A DNA stretch of 64,000 bases from Seiridium cupressi (lineage: Eukaryota > Ascomycota > Sordariomycetes > Amphisphaeriales > Sporocadaceae): contig JARVKI010000076.1 in the NCBI GenBank assembly GCA_036674765.1, forward strand, positions 62,001-126,000, in the 5' to 3' direction. Shown here one piece after another: positions 11,814-24,605 of the stretch (its first letter is position 1; every line of letters begins with the position of its first letter). The notes under the pieces were generated by a model. That model ran no database searches, had not been told where the DNA came from, and saw nothing but the letters and a program-made list of their open reading frames with translations. The position numbers were made by a program, and so were the translations under genes.

Positions 11814-12916
11814 GTAGCTAGCAATGTCCCACGGCATTCTCTGTCCACAGCTTCGACAGCTGAGATCGGGAACGCTTCCAGTGGGCTTGTTGCAGTCAAA
11901 ACAGTGCAAGAACAAGAAGCAAGCGGCTCGAACAAAGAAGTGGGAGTACACTAGACAGATTTGGACGGTTAAGAATCTCTTGGAACACTGATGCCCAGAT
12001 CATTTAACTCTCCATTAAGGACAGCGTTGGCGTGGTGCTATGGATATTTGAGCTAGCAATTTCCTTCCTGCACAAAATTGAGCGTAATGCACTCTTATCA
12101 AACAATATTATATCGTTCAAAATGAACTTGCACCATTTATTGGGAACCAAATGGTTCGAATGAGTTGAAGTTTATATTTGCTGGATTACGTCACCGATGC
12201 CCGGTCTCTTGAACTTTGGAAAAGTCCTTCGAGGCAAAGAAGTCAGTCTAAGGGACAAGCTCAACTCCGGTAAGGACTACTATTTTGCAAGCAAATGGTT
12301 GTTTGTTGTTTTCGGCATGGCGATGTCCAAGACTGGAGGTTTGGGCATTGGAAAATGGCAAACCCTGTGCTGAACTAAACCAAGTGCTAAATTAGTCTGA
12401 GTCCATAACAATTATCCCATGCAACTTTTTGGGGCCGGCTGCGTCCAGAACCATGGCAAGCAAGGGAAGCTCGAGATTCCATGCTAACGAGTGGTTTTCC
12501 ACTTTGGCACCTCATCAGCCCGCTCATATGAAAACAAAACGCTGAGGTCAGGCAACGTGAATCACCAAGCTTAGTATCAGCGCTTCTGACATGGTATGTC
12601 ACAACCAAAAGCTGGAAAATTAGCAAGAGACTACCGAGCTGTATGGAGACATTATTGGAAATGACCCAAAGCACCGAGAGCTGCCGAGAACGATCGGCAC
12701 TAGTTCGGAAAGTTCGGCATCTAGTCCTTCACGGTTCCGAGGCGCCAACCGAAACCATCGGATAATGCGAACCTTAAGGACAGTTCGTGTGTCGGCAATT
12801 GAGCCAAGCCCCAGCTTACACAACCAAGGTTTTAGCTACCAAAGGTGCCTTTCAAAGAGCATTCTCAATTTAAGTGCCGCTTAAGTTTACCTTGCCACGA
12901 CTTTTCTCCGTTGTTT
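11814..12916. other. Intergenic, convergent 3' ends
   Basis: This 1.1 kb separates the 3' ends of the T5orf172 gene and the NRPS. I found no recognisable gene, RNA or repeat, and the short open frames here resemble nothing. It should hold both transcription terminators. Confidence 0.5.
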
Positions 12917-15900
12917 TCAGGCGACGGCCAGGTTATGAACTATCTGCCACCAATGCTCCCCCACTATCTGCATAGCTTCTTGGCTGTAATCCTGTTCGAA
13001 AAATTCCAATGACAGTCGGAAGGTGTTGTCATCGGTGATATGCAGCACCCTGACGAGAACGTCAAACTATTCACATGGTTAGCATATTGGGACCCCTTGA
13101 TCGAAAAAGCTGACAGGCAGTGCAGACTTACATGCCATGGATCTGCACTTCTTTTCAAGTCGTCATCTACTCTCAGGGTATGCGAATCGTTCTCTACTGC
13201 GGCGGGCCGTCGCTGGAAGTTTATGGCCGTGTCAAAGAGCTTCGCAGATGTCACGCTCTGGGCAACCTCACGAACGTTGGATGACTGCCGGCGCACGCCC
13301 TCGTCGCTCGCCTCTTGGATTCTTGATGCCAACTCAGTCAATTCCGTATCCACCCGCACTCGATGCACCAGCACGTTGATGCAGCACCCCACAAGCTCCC
13401 AGGTGGAGGCGCCGAGGTCCTCGCCAAGGTCCTCGTCCCGGCCGCTGACGAGGAATTCGTAAGCAACATCGCGCAGCCCGGTAAAGTGCGATAGCGTCTG
13501 CGCCCATGCCGCGGAGAATAAGGAAGCCGGCGTGATGCCGTGCACGGCGCTATAGGGGATCAGGCTTGCGGCGGAGATGGAAGGCAGGGGCACGAGGGTC
13601 TTTCTCAGTCGTTTGCTCTGCCGTGAGGCAGGGTCAGGCTCGGGAAGCACACTCGACAATAAGGACGGCGATAAGTCTCTCACTAGGTGTGACCAATATT
13701 CGTCGTCAGCTAGCACACGCTCTGGCCCAGTTTGAGCGGCAACGAACGCCTTGTACGACCCGACGGCACCGCTGTAGGTGCTTTCGGTTTCGTAGGCCTC
13801 TAGCAACGCCTTCTTGATCAACCCTAGCGACCATCCGTCGATAAGGAGATGGTCCATCTCCACGTGCATGTACGTTCTTTTACCATGTCGAATCACATGT
13901 GCGCGATGCGGCAGGAAGGAACCGTCTACAGGTGGCACAATCAAGTCATCAAACACGGGTTCTGGATCATCGGCTGACGACTCCGACACGAGCACGCCGG
14001 CATCAGCGGCGGCATCCGGACTCAGGAGAACCTGAATGGCTGGAAGGCCTAGGCGGCTTGGTGCATCCTTGAGGAAAATTGAACGCAGTATAGGAAACCG
14101 GACCACGACGTTTCGCCAGGCGGATGCGAGGCGCGGCAGGGAGAGCGGTTGTTGGGTAAGAGACCAGAGCTCCATGCGCCATGACATGAGCAGGACTACC
14201 GGGTTGGCATCTCGTGCGCGAAAGATTTCGCGCTGGAAGGCGGAGAGCGAGTAGGCATCTTCGACTTGAACGTTGACGGTGGTGGGTTTGGCAGCTAGGC
14301 GGGATGCAACGAGCGATTGATAGGACGCGAGCAACCCTAATCCCGATCCTGGGTCGAGTCTCAGAAAGGATGCAGAGGCTGCCTTGGCTTCGTGTTGTAG
14401 CTGCTCTCGCTCTCGCTGCTCTTCATCCTCGAGGAGTGTTGCTAGATTTCCTAGCGTCTTAGCGTTGATGATGGCCCGTGCCGAGATACGCAGGTCGGGG
14501 AGGATCCTTCTAGCCTGTGACACGATCTGGATAGCGGCTATGGAATCACCTCCGGCAGCGAAGAAGGAAGTGTTCATTCCTATCTGGTCGACCGACACCG
14601 TGAGAACGCTGCCCCAGAGCCGTCGTAGCTTGTCGGCGAGAGACCCTGCAACCACCGCAACATTGTCTGCATTGTCTTGGTCGCTGCCAACCACTTCATT
14701 GTAGGTGTCGACACTCATGTCTTGCACCCAAAGTTTTAGCCTCTTGCGATCGATTTTTCCGGAAATAAGAAGCGGCATCTTGTCCAGCACGATCCATACT
14801 GACGGAATCATATAGTCGGGCAGTGTTAGAAGTAGACGCTGCTGAAGCTTAGCTATGAGCACTTCTGAGCTACCACGGGGCCTATAGGTGATGGGAGCCG
14901 TTTGTCCTTGTACAGCTGGTGCTACTGTCGCGCCGTGGTCCAAGCCAGACTTGGCCTGGCTGACAACGGCCACGATGCGCCTCGAAGCCGGGCCCACCTG
15001 GGGAAGGAAGGCCAGCGCAGCTGTCGCCAGACCCCCCTGGGTCAATCGATTTTCGATGTCGCCCAGCTCGATGCGTAATCCTCTTAATTTGACCTGCGTG
15101 TCGCGCCGGCCCACGACTTGGAAGCTGCCGTCGGGGTTGTACCGTCCCAGATCGCCAGACCGGTAAAGCATTGTGTCACCCGTGAGCTCGCGGATCCACT
15201 CGGGTGCCATCACAAATGCTGCGTCGGTGGTGGCTTTGTCGCCAAAGTAACCGCCCCCAAGGATGGCACCGCTAATGGCAATCTCGCCAATACATCCCAC
15301 AGCTGCAAGTTTCCCATAATCATCGACATCCACTACCCACATGGTGCCGCCGATGCTGTGGCCAACATGGGCCTGGTGTGCGTCCCGACCCACGTTGATG
15401 TTTCCTGAACACCAGACAGCTGTTTCCGAGGGACCATATGCGCAGGTTAGATTAACGTGGTCAGCCCAACGGGTAATGGATTCTTTCGGAATTGGCTCCC
15501 CACTCAAAATTAGCGTTTCTAGTGTAGGGACCTCGTCCGGGAAGAGGAGGTTGGCGACTGTTGGAACTACAATCAGAGTGTTGGCCGCTAACGACGTGAT
15601 GACACCCGCCAGGTTATTTGTTCGGTCTTCCTCTGACGGGACACAGATACAGCCGCCAAAAGAGAGGGTGGTGAAGAACTCAGCAATCGAAAGGTCAAAT
15701 GTATGCGCGCAAAATTGCAGTGTCCGCCAGTTTGAGCTTGCGCCGAAGGCTGGACCGTGATGCAGGATCGACGTACAGATGGCTCGATGAGGCATCAGAA
15801 TCCCTTTCGGCTTCCCTGTGCTTCCTGAAGTAAACAGTAAATACGCCGTGTCCGATGGTTTTGCCACCTGTAGAGGTTCAATCCATGGACGAGGAGCAAT

Positions 15901-18106
15901 ATTTTCTTGAACTTGAATAATGGACGTATCTTTTGGGTTGATTATCTCCCCAAGGACCCGGCCACCAGTTGGCGAGGCCACGGCCACTCGGATCCCTACC
16001 GTTTGAACGATTTCCTGGATACGACCTGGCGGGTGTGCAGGGTCAATAGGAACATAGACGCCGCCAGCCTTGAAGACGGCGAGAATAGCCACGACAGTCC
16101 AGATAGACTTTTCGAAGCAGACGCCAACAAAGACCTCAGGCCGCACACCACGCTCCACCAGCTGCATGGCGAGCGTTGACGCGTACGCATTCACCTCAGC
16201 ATAGGTCAAAGAATGGTCTAGACTGCACACAGCGGTCGCATCAGGCTGGCGACGCGCTTGGTGTTCAAATAGATGGTGAAGGCAAGTCTCCTCTGCTGGA
16301 GGCGTGGATGCGTTCCATCGGCTAATCTGATTCAGATCGTGGTCACTCAAGGGCCAGATAGATTCTATTACAGTATCTTGGGTGGCATGACTGAGCTGCG
16401 TGATGATGGCCTGCAAGTGATGGGCTAGACGCAGCGCCTGCGGTGATGGAATGACCCGCTCGTCGTGCTCGATGCGGAGCAGGATGTGTGTAGCGTCAGT
16501 GCCCTCATCCGACAAGACGAAGGTGAGGACGAGCGGGTATGAATGCTGCTCCTTCTTGCCAAGGCCATCCAAATACTCGAGACCAAGCTTTTGTATCCAT
16601 GGCGCGATGGTGCCGGTGAAGGACGCATGATGGACGACGAGCAAGCTCCGCAGGTCCAGAGCCGTGGGATGCTGGCTGTTATCAGTGGCCAGGAGTTTTC
16701 GGATACGTGACAAGCCCGAATGCTCGAATGGCATCATCTCAGCAGCCTGCAGTCGAACCCGGGAGAGGAGGGCAGAAACCGGCTGTTTGGGATCGACACG
16801 TAGCACAACGGGCACAAGGTTGATCGTCGGGCCAGTTATAAGCGACACATTGGGGATGACGCTTGACCGCCCGTTGTTGATTGTACCGAAGCCCACCTCC
16901 TCAGTACCCGCATAGTGTGACAGCAGTATGGCCCACGCGGCTCGTAAGAGGAGGGATCTCGTGACGCCAAACGGTGGCAGCTGCTCAAGGGTGATGTAAT
17001 GCTCCAAGAGAGTATTTGGGTTGGCTCGGAACTCGAGCTGCTGGGGTAGAGGCGGATATGGCCTGGGATGAACATCGGACAGAGCTCGAGTCCAAAACTG
17101 CCGCTCGTGGGTTGGTTCTGGCTTGACAGTAGGGGACTGGACAAACAAGTAAAACGGTGGTCGTGCCGGCAGTGCTTCGCCCTGGTACTGCCGCGCCACA
17201 TCGGACAAAACCTCGAAAACGGAGTGGCCATCGCACAGGGCGTGACTAGCCGTCCAGACAAAGTGTTTATCCCCTGTTTCTGCTTGATCTACAATGGTGT
17301 AACGGAAGAATGGGTCACCAACCACCATTGGCGCGTGCGCATCTTGCTCGAGGAACGCAGCAAGACTGGAGTTGACTGTGGTCCAGGGTATAGCTTCTGC
17401 ATCTTCTTGAATAACAACTTGTCGCTTATCTTGCCCATCTGTGTGGCAGAAACGCGTGCGCAAAACAGGACTTGCACGGATCGTTTCGTTCCACGCGTAG
17501 CGGAGGTGGTCGAGATCACAGCTGGACCCCACGCGGAAGACAAACTGTCGCATGTACGAGTTTGGCCTCTCTTCTTCTTCAACAAGCAGAGATTCTTGCA
17601 TCGGCGTCAGGCCGTATGCCGACTCAATGCTTCCTGGTGGCAAGTTGAGCTTCTTAGCGATTGTGTCCACCTGGTCCAGGTCCAGCAGGCTGTCGCCGCC
17701 CTCCATGGCAGATAGTTCCGTTAATGGTACGGCCATTTGAGCTATCTCTGCCATATCCTCAAGCGAGGCATGCATGAAGATTTGCTCCATGGTAAGATGG
17801 ATCCCATCCTTGGCCGCCGCATCAATGAGATGCTGCGCCGTGATGGAGTCACCGCCAACATCGAAGAAGACATCATCGCCATTGAAACTCGAAGACTCAT
17901 CCTTAAGAACCTTTGCCCAAATAGCACGTAGCTTGAACTGGACCTCTGTTTGGACAGGCTCGCTATCCAACGACGAATTATGGTTCGGCTTCTGGCGTCC
18001 AACGTTAGCATACCACCTTGGCTCCTGGATACCGTACACATACCAGTGCGTCACCCGAGGACGCTAGTCCGTCTACCGTAGCCTGTACGCCTCCTATAGG
18101 AAGCAT
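12917..18106 (-). CDS. Non-ribosomal peptide synthetase, T-C-A-T-C
   Basis: Three exons, 18106-18044, 17991-13132 and 13066-12917, give 1690 residues. Both introns have GTATGT or GTAAGT donors and a TGCTAAC branch. Domains in order: carrier T1 (Ser70 in VGGDSI), condensation C1 (about 143-560, H271 and D275 in SHALCDG), adenylation A (about 590-1110, FTSGSTGKPKG at 741-751, AYGPSE at 872-877, catalytic Lys1100), carrier T2 (Ser1171), and condensation C2 (about 1265-1685, H1402 and D1406 in DHLLIDG). All key residues are present. My by-eye specificity residues are D-L-A-I-I-S-A-V-W-K, which match no code I can assign. There is no thioesterase or reductase. A terminal C domain commonly releases or cyclises products in fungi. 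The enzyme begins directly with T1, and the sequence upstream shows no lost A domain. It diverges from the acyl-CoA ligase gene. Confidence 0.93.
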
Positions 18107-19332
18107 CTCATCTGATTTTGCGTTGCTTCAGGGGCTTCAATCGACCTGAAGAAAGTAACCCCGAACGGCTTGGTTTTGTGACTGGTTGATGTACATGATC
18201 CAGCCACATAAACTCGCATCAATATTTTTCTATCGGCCGCCTATCGGAGATGCTGACATGTTGCCCTGGTCCTGAAAAGACCCTTAAAAGAGGTCGCGGC
18301 GTAGGGGTCTGAACAAGGCAAGCAAAAACCGGAAGGATGCCGGGGAAAAGTTCGTAAGCGTCCCCCATTGGGCAGTCGACCATGAGAATACCGGGAAGTC
18401 GCAGTTTCCGGACGCTGACTTACGACATGATCATATTGAATGACATGATCGGCCGAAAGTCAACATCACCGATCTGGCACAGCACATAGCTTCAGTGGAA
18501 ACCCTCATGATTTGGTGCTCTCCGTCACCCAGCTTTGCAGATTATTCATCGCACCGATAAGCGCGAGGTTTTGTCTATATCTCAACGATACTTCTAGGGA
18601 TCCAGCATGTTTCAAGCCATGGGCTCAGTCTTGAGTTGTAGGTCCAGACGCAGCGTGGTATCCACTATTAGATACTTGTGCGTCGTGCCCGGTTCTGGAG
18701 TGAGGCGACACGGCGTACACCCCAGGGTGTTATTAGATAATTTCGGGACATTGCTCGCCGATCTCCACCGTCAGATTGAATTGCAAGCCAGGATTCGTCT
18801 CGGAGAAAGGACGGATCCGCTGGAAGGAGCGAAGGGCTGTAAGCGAAGCCAGGGGGAGGTATCACGTCAAACAACACACGCAATCAGCTCCCGTGCAGCT
18901 AGCAGCAGGCACCTATCGTCAAAGCAATTGGTGGAGGACCCAGGCCCTCACACCAATAGTAGGTGCGGCGTCTCTTGTGGTGGTACCCTGTGCTCAGTAA
19001 GTTATCTCCCTACAATGTAGCGGGACACAGATGTAGCTTTTGCAATTAGAGCTCGGGCCCGAAGCTAAAATGTCCGCTATGGAATATTACTCCCAAAATA
19101 AGCAACCCGTCGCCCGAATGCCTCCATAACCCTAGAGTGCGCCGATCTGACAAGATTCTCCAACGGAACCACCCGAAATCGGACCCTGCAGAAAAATGGC
19201 TCTGTTCCTAAGGGTCAACATATAGTATTCCCGACTTTGGGCCAGACGCTTGGTTGGTATAGTGGAGGCGGCGATCTAGACTAGTTTCCAGGACCTGCGC
19301 TACGACCCCATTCCCGAATACTCTTTGCGGAA
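18107..19332. promoter_or_regulatory. Shared promoter, NRPS / acyl-CoA ligase
   Basis: A 1.2-kb divergent intergenic region. The palindrome CCGAAATCGG lies at 19173-19182, about 150 bp before the ligase ATG. On the NRPS side, TATCGGCCGCCTATCGG at 18231-18247 holds two TCGG half-sites about 125 bp before the NRPS ATG. No coding sequence or missing NRPS domain was found here. Confidence 0.5.
19173..19182. promoter_or_regulatory. Candidate regulator site CCGAAATCGG
   Basis: A perfect CCGA-N2-TCGG palindrome, that is everted CGG triplets 4 bp apart. The same pattern occurs at 22988 and 28658 in the other divergent promoters of the cluster. Zn2Cys6 dimers such as Leu3 bind everted CGG triplets at this spacing. 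Binding by the local regulator is inferred. Confidence 0.4.
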
Positions 19333-21209
19333 ATGGCCAGAAATGTGGGTGAGGACGAGCGAATCGTCGAGGGGCCTGGGCTACCACCCACACTGGCCCT
19401 GAAGGACATCAACATTGGGCAGTTCCTTGACCAGCAGGCAGAAAAGCACGCCGCGAATTTGGCCATTGTTTCTACTTGGCAAGATGTGAGGCTGACGTAC
19501 GAGGATCTGCACAACTCGTGCAAGTCTGTTGCTAAGCGTCTCTTGGAGCGTGGTGTACGGCCTCGTGATCACGTTGTTGTGCTGGCTGGAAACTCAGTGG
19601 AGTACGTACAGCTATTCTTCGCTGTGTCGGCCATTGGCGCTGTATTCTGCATCATCAATCCAACTTTTGCTGCTGATGAGGTTCTTGCTGCGGTCGATTT
19701 CTTGGGTGAGTAGATGCTTTTTCCACGAAGGCCATATCTGGTTTCGCATCTCTGCTAGTCACTGGCTGATGATCTCTGTTTAGACCCGAAAGCTATTTTT
19801 GTGGCAGACAGGATCGGATATCGCAAGAATAATGCCCTTTTGGCTGAACTAGTGAAACAGCGTGGGCTCACGACTAGCTTCGTCCAGCTGGGCACTGGTA
19901 AAGTCACCGAGAACGTGCCTGCATGGCAAGATTTCCTAGAGACGACTCAAGGAGATGTCAACGGTATCGACCTCTTGGCGCAGCATTGGGCCACGTGCCT
20001 CCCTGATGACGCCGTATGTATACAGTTCACCAGCGGCACGACAGGTCCACGAAAGGGCGCCATGATCACACATGCAAATCTCCTTAGCAATGCTGTCCTC
20101 GTAGGAAACCGGCTTGAATACACGTCAGCAGACGTTGTTTGTTCTACCACTCCACTATTCCATTGCTTCGCACTCGGCTGCGGCCTTTTGTCCACAGTGG
20201 CATATGGGGGCACTGTCGTCCTTCCCTCCGACGTTTTCCTCGCTGGCGCCACTCTGCAGGCTCTCTCGAAGTTCAAATGTACCGTCATTCATTCTGTAGC
20301 CACCATGCTGCAGGCGATGATGGATCACCCTGAAGCCAATATCCACCGGCCCAGCATAGTCTTGCGGACTGGTATCATCGGCGGATCGGCTCTGACGAGA
20401 GAACTGCTCACGAGGCTGAGCGCCGAGTTTGGCTACCATGGTGTTGCCTATGGCTATGGCATGACTGAAGCTACTTGCATTGTTTTCATGACGGACCCGA
20501 GGGAGGTTTCTCTGCTGGATGACTTCTCGTCCGTGGGCACTCTCTTGCCTTCTTTGTCGGCCAAAGTTGTCGATGCAGATCTCAAGGCTCTCCCAGCTGG
20601 GACTCCCGGTGAACTGCTCGTTGCAGGGCACTGCGTATTCCAAGAGTACTACAAGAACCCGTCCAAGACAGAAGAAGCGGTCGTCAGGGACGCGCAGGGG
20701 CGACGCTGGCTTCGGACGGGAGACCTGGTGACCATTGACGAGGCTGGAAGGTGCACCATGATTGGTAGGGTGAAGGATATGATCAAGAGGGGTGAGTTAT
20801 TCACCCAGAATAAGAATGCATCCCCACATAAATCACTCGCTGACGTAAAGCAGGCGGCGAGAACATATTTCCACGCGATGTGGAGGAGGTGTTGGAACAG
20901 CACCCTGATGTCCATGCGGCGGCTGTTGTGGGCATCCCAGATCCCTACTGGGGCGAAACCGTGGGTGCCTTTATCCAGCGCGCCAAGGGCTTAGAGACAA
21001 GCTCGGGATCCACAGAGAGCCAGGCACATGTGGGGAGCAAGGAACTCAAACTATGGATGCGGAGTCGGGTTGCACCCCACAAAATGCCCGAGCATTTCTT
21101 TTGGATTGGAGAGGGCAAGGGTGTTCCTGACGACCTGCCCGTCAATTACACTGGGAAAGTGGTGAAGTCGGAACTTCGGGCGGCTGCAATAGTACTGGTA
21201 AAGGGATAG
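19333..21209 (+). CDS. Acyl-CoA ligase / acyl-AMP ligase (ANL superfamily)
   Basis: Exons 19333-19705, 19784-20791 and 20854-21209 give 578 residues. The joins restore VDFLDPKAIF and KDMIKRGGENIFP. This is a full-length 4-coumarate:CoA-ligase-like enzyme. It has the AMP-binding loop FTSGTTGPRKG, the adenine motif YGYGMTEA, the hinge LRTGDLVTID, and the C-terminal GRVKDMIKRGGENIFP with the conserved A8 region. It would activate a carboxylic acid as an acyl-adenylate and load it on CoA or on a carrier protein. It diverges from the NRPS, whose first domain is an unaccompanied carrier, so it is a candidate loading enzyme. The C-terminus ends LVKG, so no peroxisomal PTS1 is present. The acid used cannot be read from the sequence. 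Confidence 0.92.
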
Positions 21210-21772
21210 CCCTATTTGAAGACATTTGATTAGAGATGGAGACGCGACTATAGAATGGTGTATTACTTGACGTTTCCACGCTAGTGCTAGAGGTGGACAC
21301 TGCACGGCTATAGTGCAAAACGACATCACTTCTCCATGGCATATGATCTTATGGCAAGATAGAGCTTTGGTACTCACAGACAGGGGTTTTCAGCCACCAG
21401 GAACGCCAGCTTGTGTCTGTGCAGCTCCTTATAGTAACTCCATGGGCCCTTGCGGCAATGGAGTGCTTTTTTTGTAGACAACACACTTTTATCGCACATA
21501 CGCTAACGTTCGCGTAAGCTCTGTGGATGTTTACCAGTGCTCGACCTTATAAGTGTCATAAATCTTAATAATATGTATTCTAAAATAAACATGAACTGGA
21601 TGTGGACAGTGACCTCTTTTCACCGACTTTCCTATGCAATCGCGGTGGCGTAAGATCGCTTGCTTCTAGGAGTTCTCATCTGGTTTGCATCTGTATTTCT
21701 GAGACGGCAAGAGTCCATTGATTGTGCTACCTATGATCTAACAAACTGTGTATGGACTCAAGCTCCACCAGC
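21210..21772. other. Intergenic, convergent 3' ends
   Basis: The 3' flanks of the ligase and methyltransferase genes. I see no gene, repeat or RNA here. Confidence 0.5.
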
Positions 21773-22698
21773 TCAAGGCTGCCACTTTGCGGAGAAGTAC
21801 TGCTGCATCACCTGGTCACCACCCTGCCATTCAGTGGATTTGGTCCATCCCTCGGACTGATACGGCACAAGGTTGGACGCCACCTCCCATTTGCCTACGG
21901 GAGCCTCCGCCCACAGCTGATTCATGGTTTCTTCTGAGTGGTGGAATAAGGTCCATCCAAGGGCGTTCGCTTTGGTGATGCCGCCCTCGTTGGCCGTCGC
22001 TCTGTGACGGCCAAAGACAAGCGACCCGGCTCTCGGCCGCAGCAGCCTCGTCAATTGGGCCACTATCGTCTTTTGCTGGTCAAAGCCGAAGAGATGTAGG
22101 AAAGAGCCAACGAATATGATATCTACCTTACCGCCCAAGTCGGCCAAGAAAATTGGATCAAACACGTCAGCAGCCTGAAACCTGGAGCGGAGAGTACCAC
22201 GGTCGCGAAAGAGCTCATAGCCCAAGTCCAAAAACCTTGGCTCCAGATCAACTCCTATCAAGTTGTCCGACGGTGCACCATCGTGAACAAGCTTCCGAAT
22301 GTCCTGACCAAAGCAACAACCCAGATCAAGGAATGTCTCGCCGCCACGGACGCGCGAGAGTACCTCGGGATAGACGGGGGATAAGCAGGCGGGAAAGTCG
22401 AGGAACCTGAAAACTCCAATACATGGGAATGGCATACTGTAGATATCAGTATAGGCTCCATGCCAATAATTAATGAAATCATAAGCACTCACACATCCCA
22501 TGCCTGCTCTCGAACACGGTAGATATGTTCCAATAGTTGGTCTTCGGGGACTTTGGAATATTCTTGCAGGACCTCTCTTGCAATCTGGGGAACTCGGCTC
22601 AAGATGGCCTGGTACCAGGCTACATCGCGCGAGCGATCTTTGACGCCATTGGAATAGTCTGACGTGGCGTCAATTGCCTTGACAGCGTTTACAGCCAT
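21773..22698 (-). CDS. Class I SAM-dependent methyltransferase of the fungal secondary-metabolite type
   Basis: Exons 22698-22493 and 22436-21773 encode 289 residues. The 56-nt intron (GTGAGT...CTACAG) joins REQAWDV to MPFPCIG in frame. The SAM-binding motif I is FLDLGCCFGQD at residues 104-114, followed by NLIGVDLEP and DIIFVGSFLHLFG. The order 'R..AW.V.PFPCIG.FRFLD' then 'FLDLGCCFGQDIRKLV.DGAP' is typical of a family found in fungal meroterpenoid and related clusters (AusD/AdrK type), which methylate carboxyl or hydroxyl groups of pathway intermediates. The C-terminus holds 'W..G...WQG..Q' positions also seen in that family. It shares a promoter with the alcohol dehydrogenase. The substrate is unknown. 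Confidence 0.88.
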
Positions 22699-23377
22699 GG
22701 TGTCGGTAACGCGGGCGGGACGAAGGCAAACAGAAAGGATCTGCTTTGTCTCTGCATTCGATGGCCTTCATCCACAGGCTTTTTTGTACGGTCAGGAGTT
22801 TGGTTCAGCCTCCAATCGCCGACAGATGTTGCCCAATCGGGGAAGTAATATGCCGCGCTGTATGCACGCATCACGACTCCGAAGGATTCACGGAGCCATC
22901 CCGGATGCCGCTCCGGAATGACCTTCACACCGGCGAATGATACGAAAAAAAACATCAATTTACCGATGGCTAGAAGTCCAGACAGTGCCGATATCGGGAG
23001 GAAAACGATGGGTCTTCGGAGGACCTTGCCTGCCAACCCCTTGTCCCTGTGAGCTAGGGCTGGCCAATGTCGATGTATGCTCTCTGAGCTCCAACAGCCA
23101 GTAATCACAAGTTATGATGTATATAATTGCTGAGGGAACCCCACAAATACTTGCTTATATTAGTACATGTCTTATCTTGTGGGAGTCACATCTTAGTTCA
23201 AACCATTGTGTACCGGTAGTAAAAAGCTCGGTCGACGGTAAAGTTTTCACGGTGTGCACAACTAGAACAACTCATTTTTACATCGATCCTCCTCACCTAA
23301 TCCAGTGCGAAGATTCCTCACTTATAGCCTGGAAAAACTTCGCATACTGCCTAAACATTGGCAAACCCCCGAACGCC
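22699..23377. promoter_or_regulatory. Shared promoter, methyltransferase / alcohol dehydrogenase
   Basis: A 679-bp divergent intergenic region with CCGATATCGG at 22988-22997. No gene is supported within it. Confidence 0.5.
22988..22997. promoter_or_regulatory. Candidate regulator site CCGATATCGG
   Basis: A perfect 10-bp palindrome of the CCGA-N2-TCGG type, about 290 bp from the methyltransferase ATG and about 380 bp from the dehydrogenase ATG. It matches the sites at 19173 and 28658. Confidence 0.4.
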
Positions 23378-24605
23378 ATGGCAGCTCAGTCCAAGTTCCA
23401 AGGCTGGCTCGGTAAAGCAGCAGACTCCATCGATGGTAAAATGGAGTGGGGCGAGTTCAAGCCTAAACAGTGGACTGAAGACGACGTGGACATCGAGATA
23501 TCTCATTGCGGTATCTGTGGCTCGGATCTTCATGTGTTGCGCAGTGGTTGGGGAGAGGTTCCTTACCGTAAGAAACGGGGATTTCTAGGCCGGAAGTTTC
23601 TTGTTCGTTTTCAGCTAACACAATGCAGCTTGCGTTGTTGGCCATGAGATCCTAGGCACGGCTGTCCGCGTGGGAAGCCACGTGAAGCATGTCAAGGTTG
23701 GTGATCGTGTAGGCGTTGGTGCCCAGGCTCGCTCCTGCTTAAAAGTGGATTGCGAAGACTGCTCAAACGACCTTGAAAGCTATTGTACAGGATTCGTTGG
23801 CACTTATGGGGCAGTGTATCCTAACAATGAAGGAAAATCATATGGTGGTTACGCGAATTACAACCGCACCAATGGCCATTTCGTTTTCCCGATCCCTGAT
23901 GGCCTAGAGTCTTCTCTAGCAGCGCCAATGCTCTGCGCGGGAATAACGGTGTTTTCCCCTCTCTTGAGAAACGGCTGCGGGCCAGGTAAGACGGTGGGTA
24001 TTGTTGGTGTTGGAGGTTTAGGTCACTTCGGTATTCTCTTTGCGAAGGCTCTGGGTGCGGATAGGGTTGTTGGCATTTCGAGAAAAGCCGAAAAGAGGTG
24101 CGATGTGTTGAAGCTGGGAGCAGATCAGTACATTGCAACTGAAGATGATGAGAACTGGGCTGAACAAAACCGGAGAACTTTGAACCTTATCATATGCACT
24201 ATCTCACGAAAGGAGATGCCACTGAATGGCTACCTGTCTCTTTTAAAACCCGAGGGGAACTTCATACAGGTTGGGTACGTACCCCGTTTCACCGAGGAAA
24301 CAACGTTCTCAACGAAAGTCCAAGTACTGCCTCTAAACTGACTTGTAACCAGTCTACCGGACGGCGGTGAGATGCCTGCCATCAACGCCTTGACTCTCTT
24401 CGAGAGTGGAATCACCATTGGAGGAAGCGCCATTGGGTCCCGGCGCGACATTACAAAAATGTTGCAGCTAGCTGCAGACAAAAAGATTACGCCGTGGGTT
24501 GAGGAGCGTCCGCTGCAAGACGCAAATAACGCCATCGTGGACATGTTCGAGGGCAAAGCTCGCTTCAGATACGTTCTGGTAAATGAAAATCACGGAAAGC
24601 GTTGA
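23378..24605 (+). CDS. Zinc-dependent NADP alcohol dehydrogenase (cinnamyl-alcohol / Adh6 type)
   Basis: Exons 23378-23567, 23629-24274 and 24353-24605 give 362 residues. The first join restores the family's 'YP.V.GHE' segment (PCVVGHEILG). The second uses the GTACGT donor at 24275, which restores FIQVGLPDGGEMP and removes an in-frame stop. Catalytic zinc ligands are C47 (HCGICGSD) and H69-E70. The structural zinc loop is CLKVDCEDC...YC. The Rossmann motif is GVGGLGHFG. The closing 'GSAIGSRRDI..ML..AADKKI.PWVE' and 'ARFRYVLVN' are family hallmarks. It interconverts an aldehyde and an alcohol with NADP(H). In this cluster it would reduce or oxidise an intermediate. Confidence 0.92.

Noticed and set aside
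13040..17740. Several open frames of 80-215 codons on the plus strand opposite the NRPS
   Set aside because: They are antisense shadows of a well-conserved coding sequence, without start context or family resemblance.
18044..18106. GTG at 18054 as the NRPS start
   Set aside because: A spliced model with ATG at 18106 and a TGCTAAC-containing 52-nt intron is much better; the GTG frame has a TAG just upstream and translates intron sequence.
24322..24352. A roughly 30-nt intron in the alcohol dehydrogenase just before LPDGGEMP
   Set aside because: Too short for fungal splicing; the GTACGT donor at 24275 gives a 78-nt intron and restores the conserved VGLP segment.
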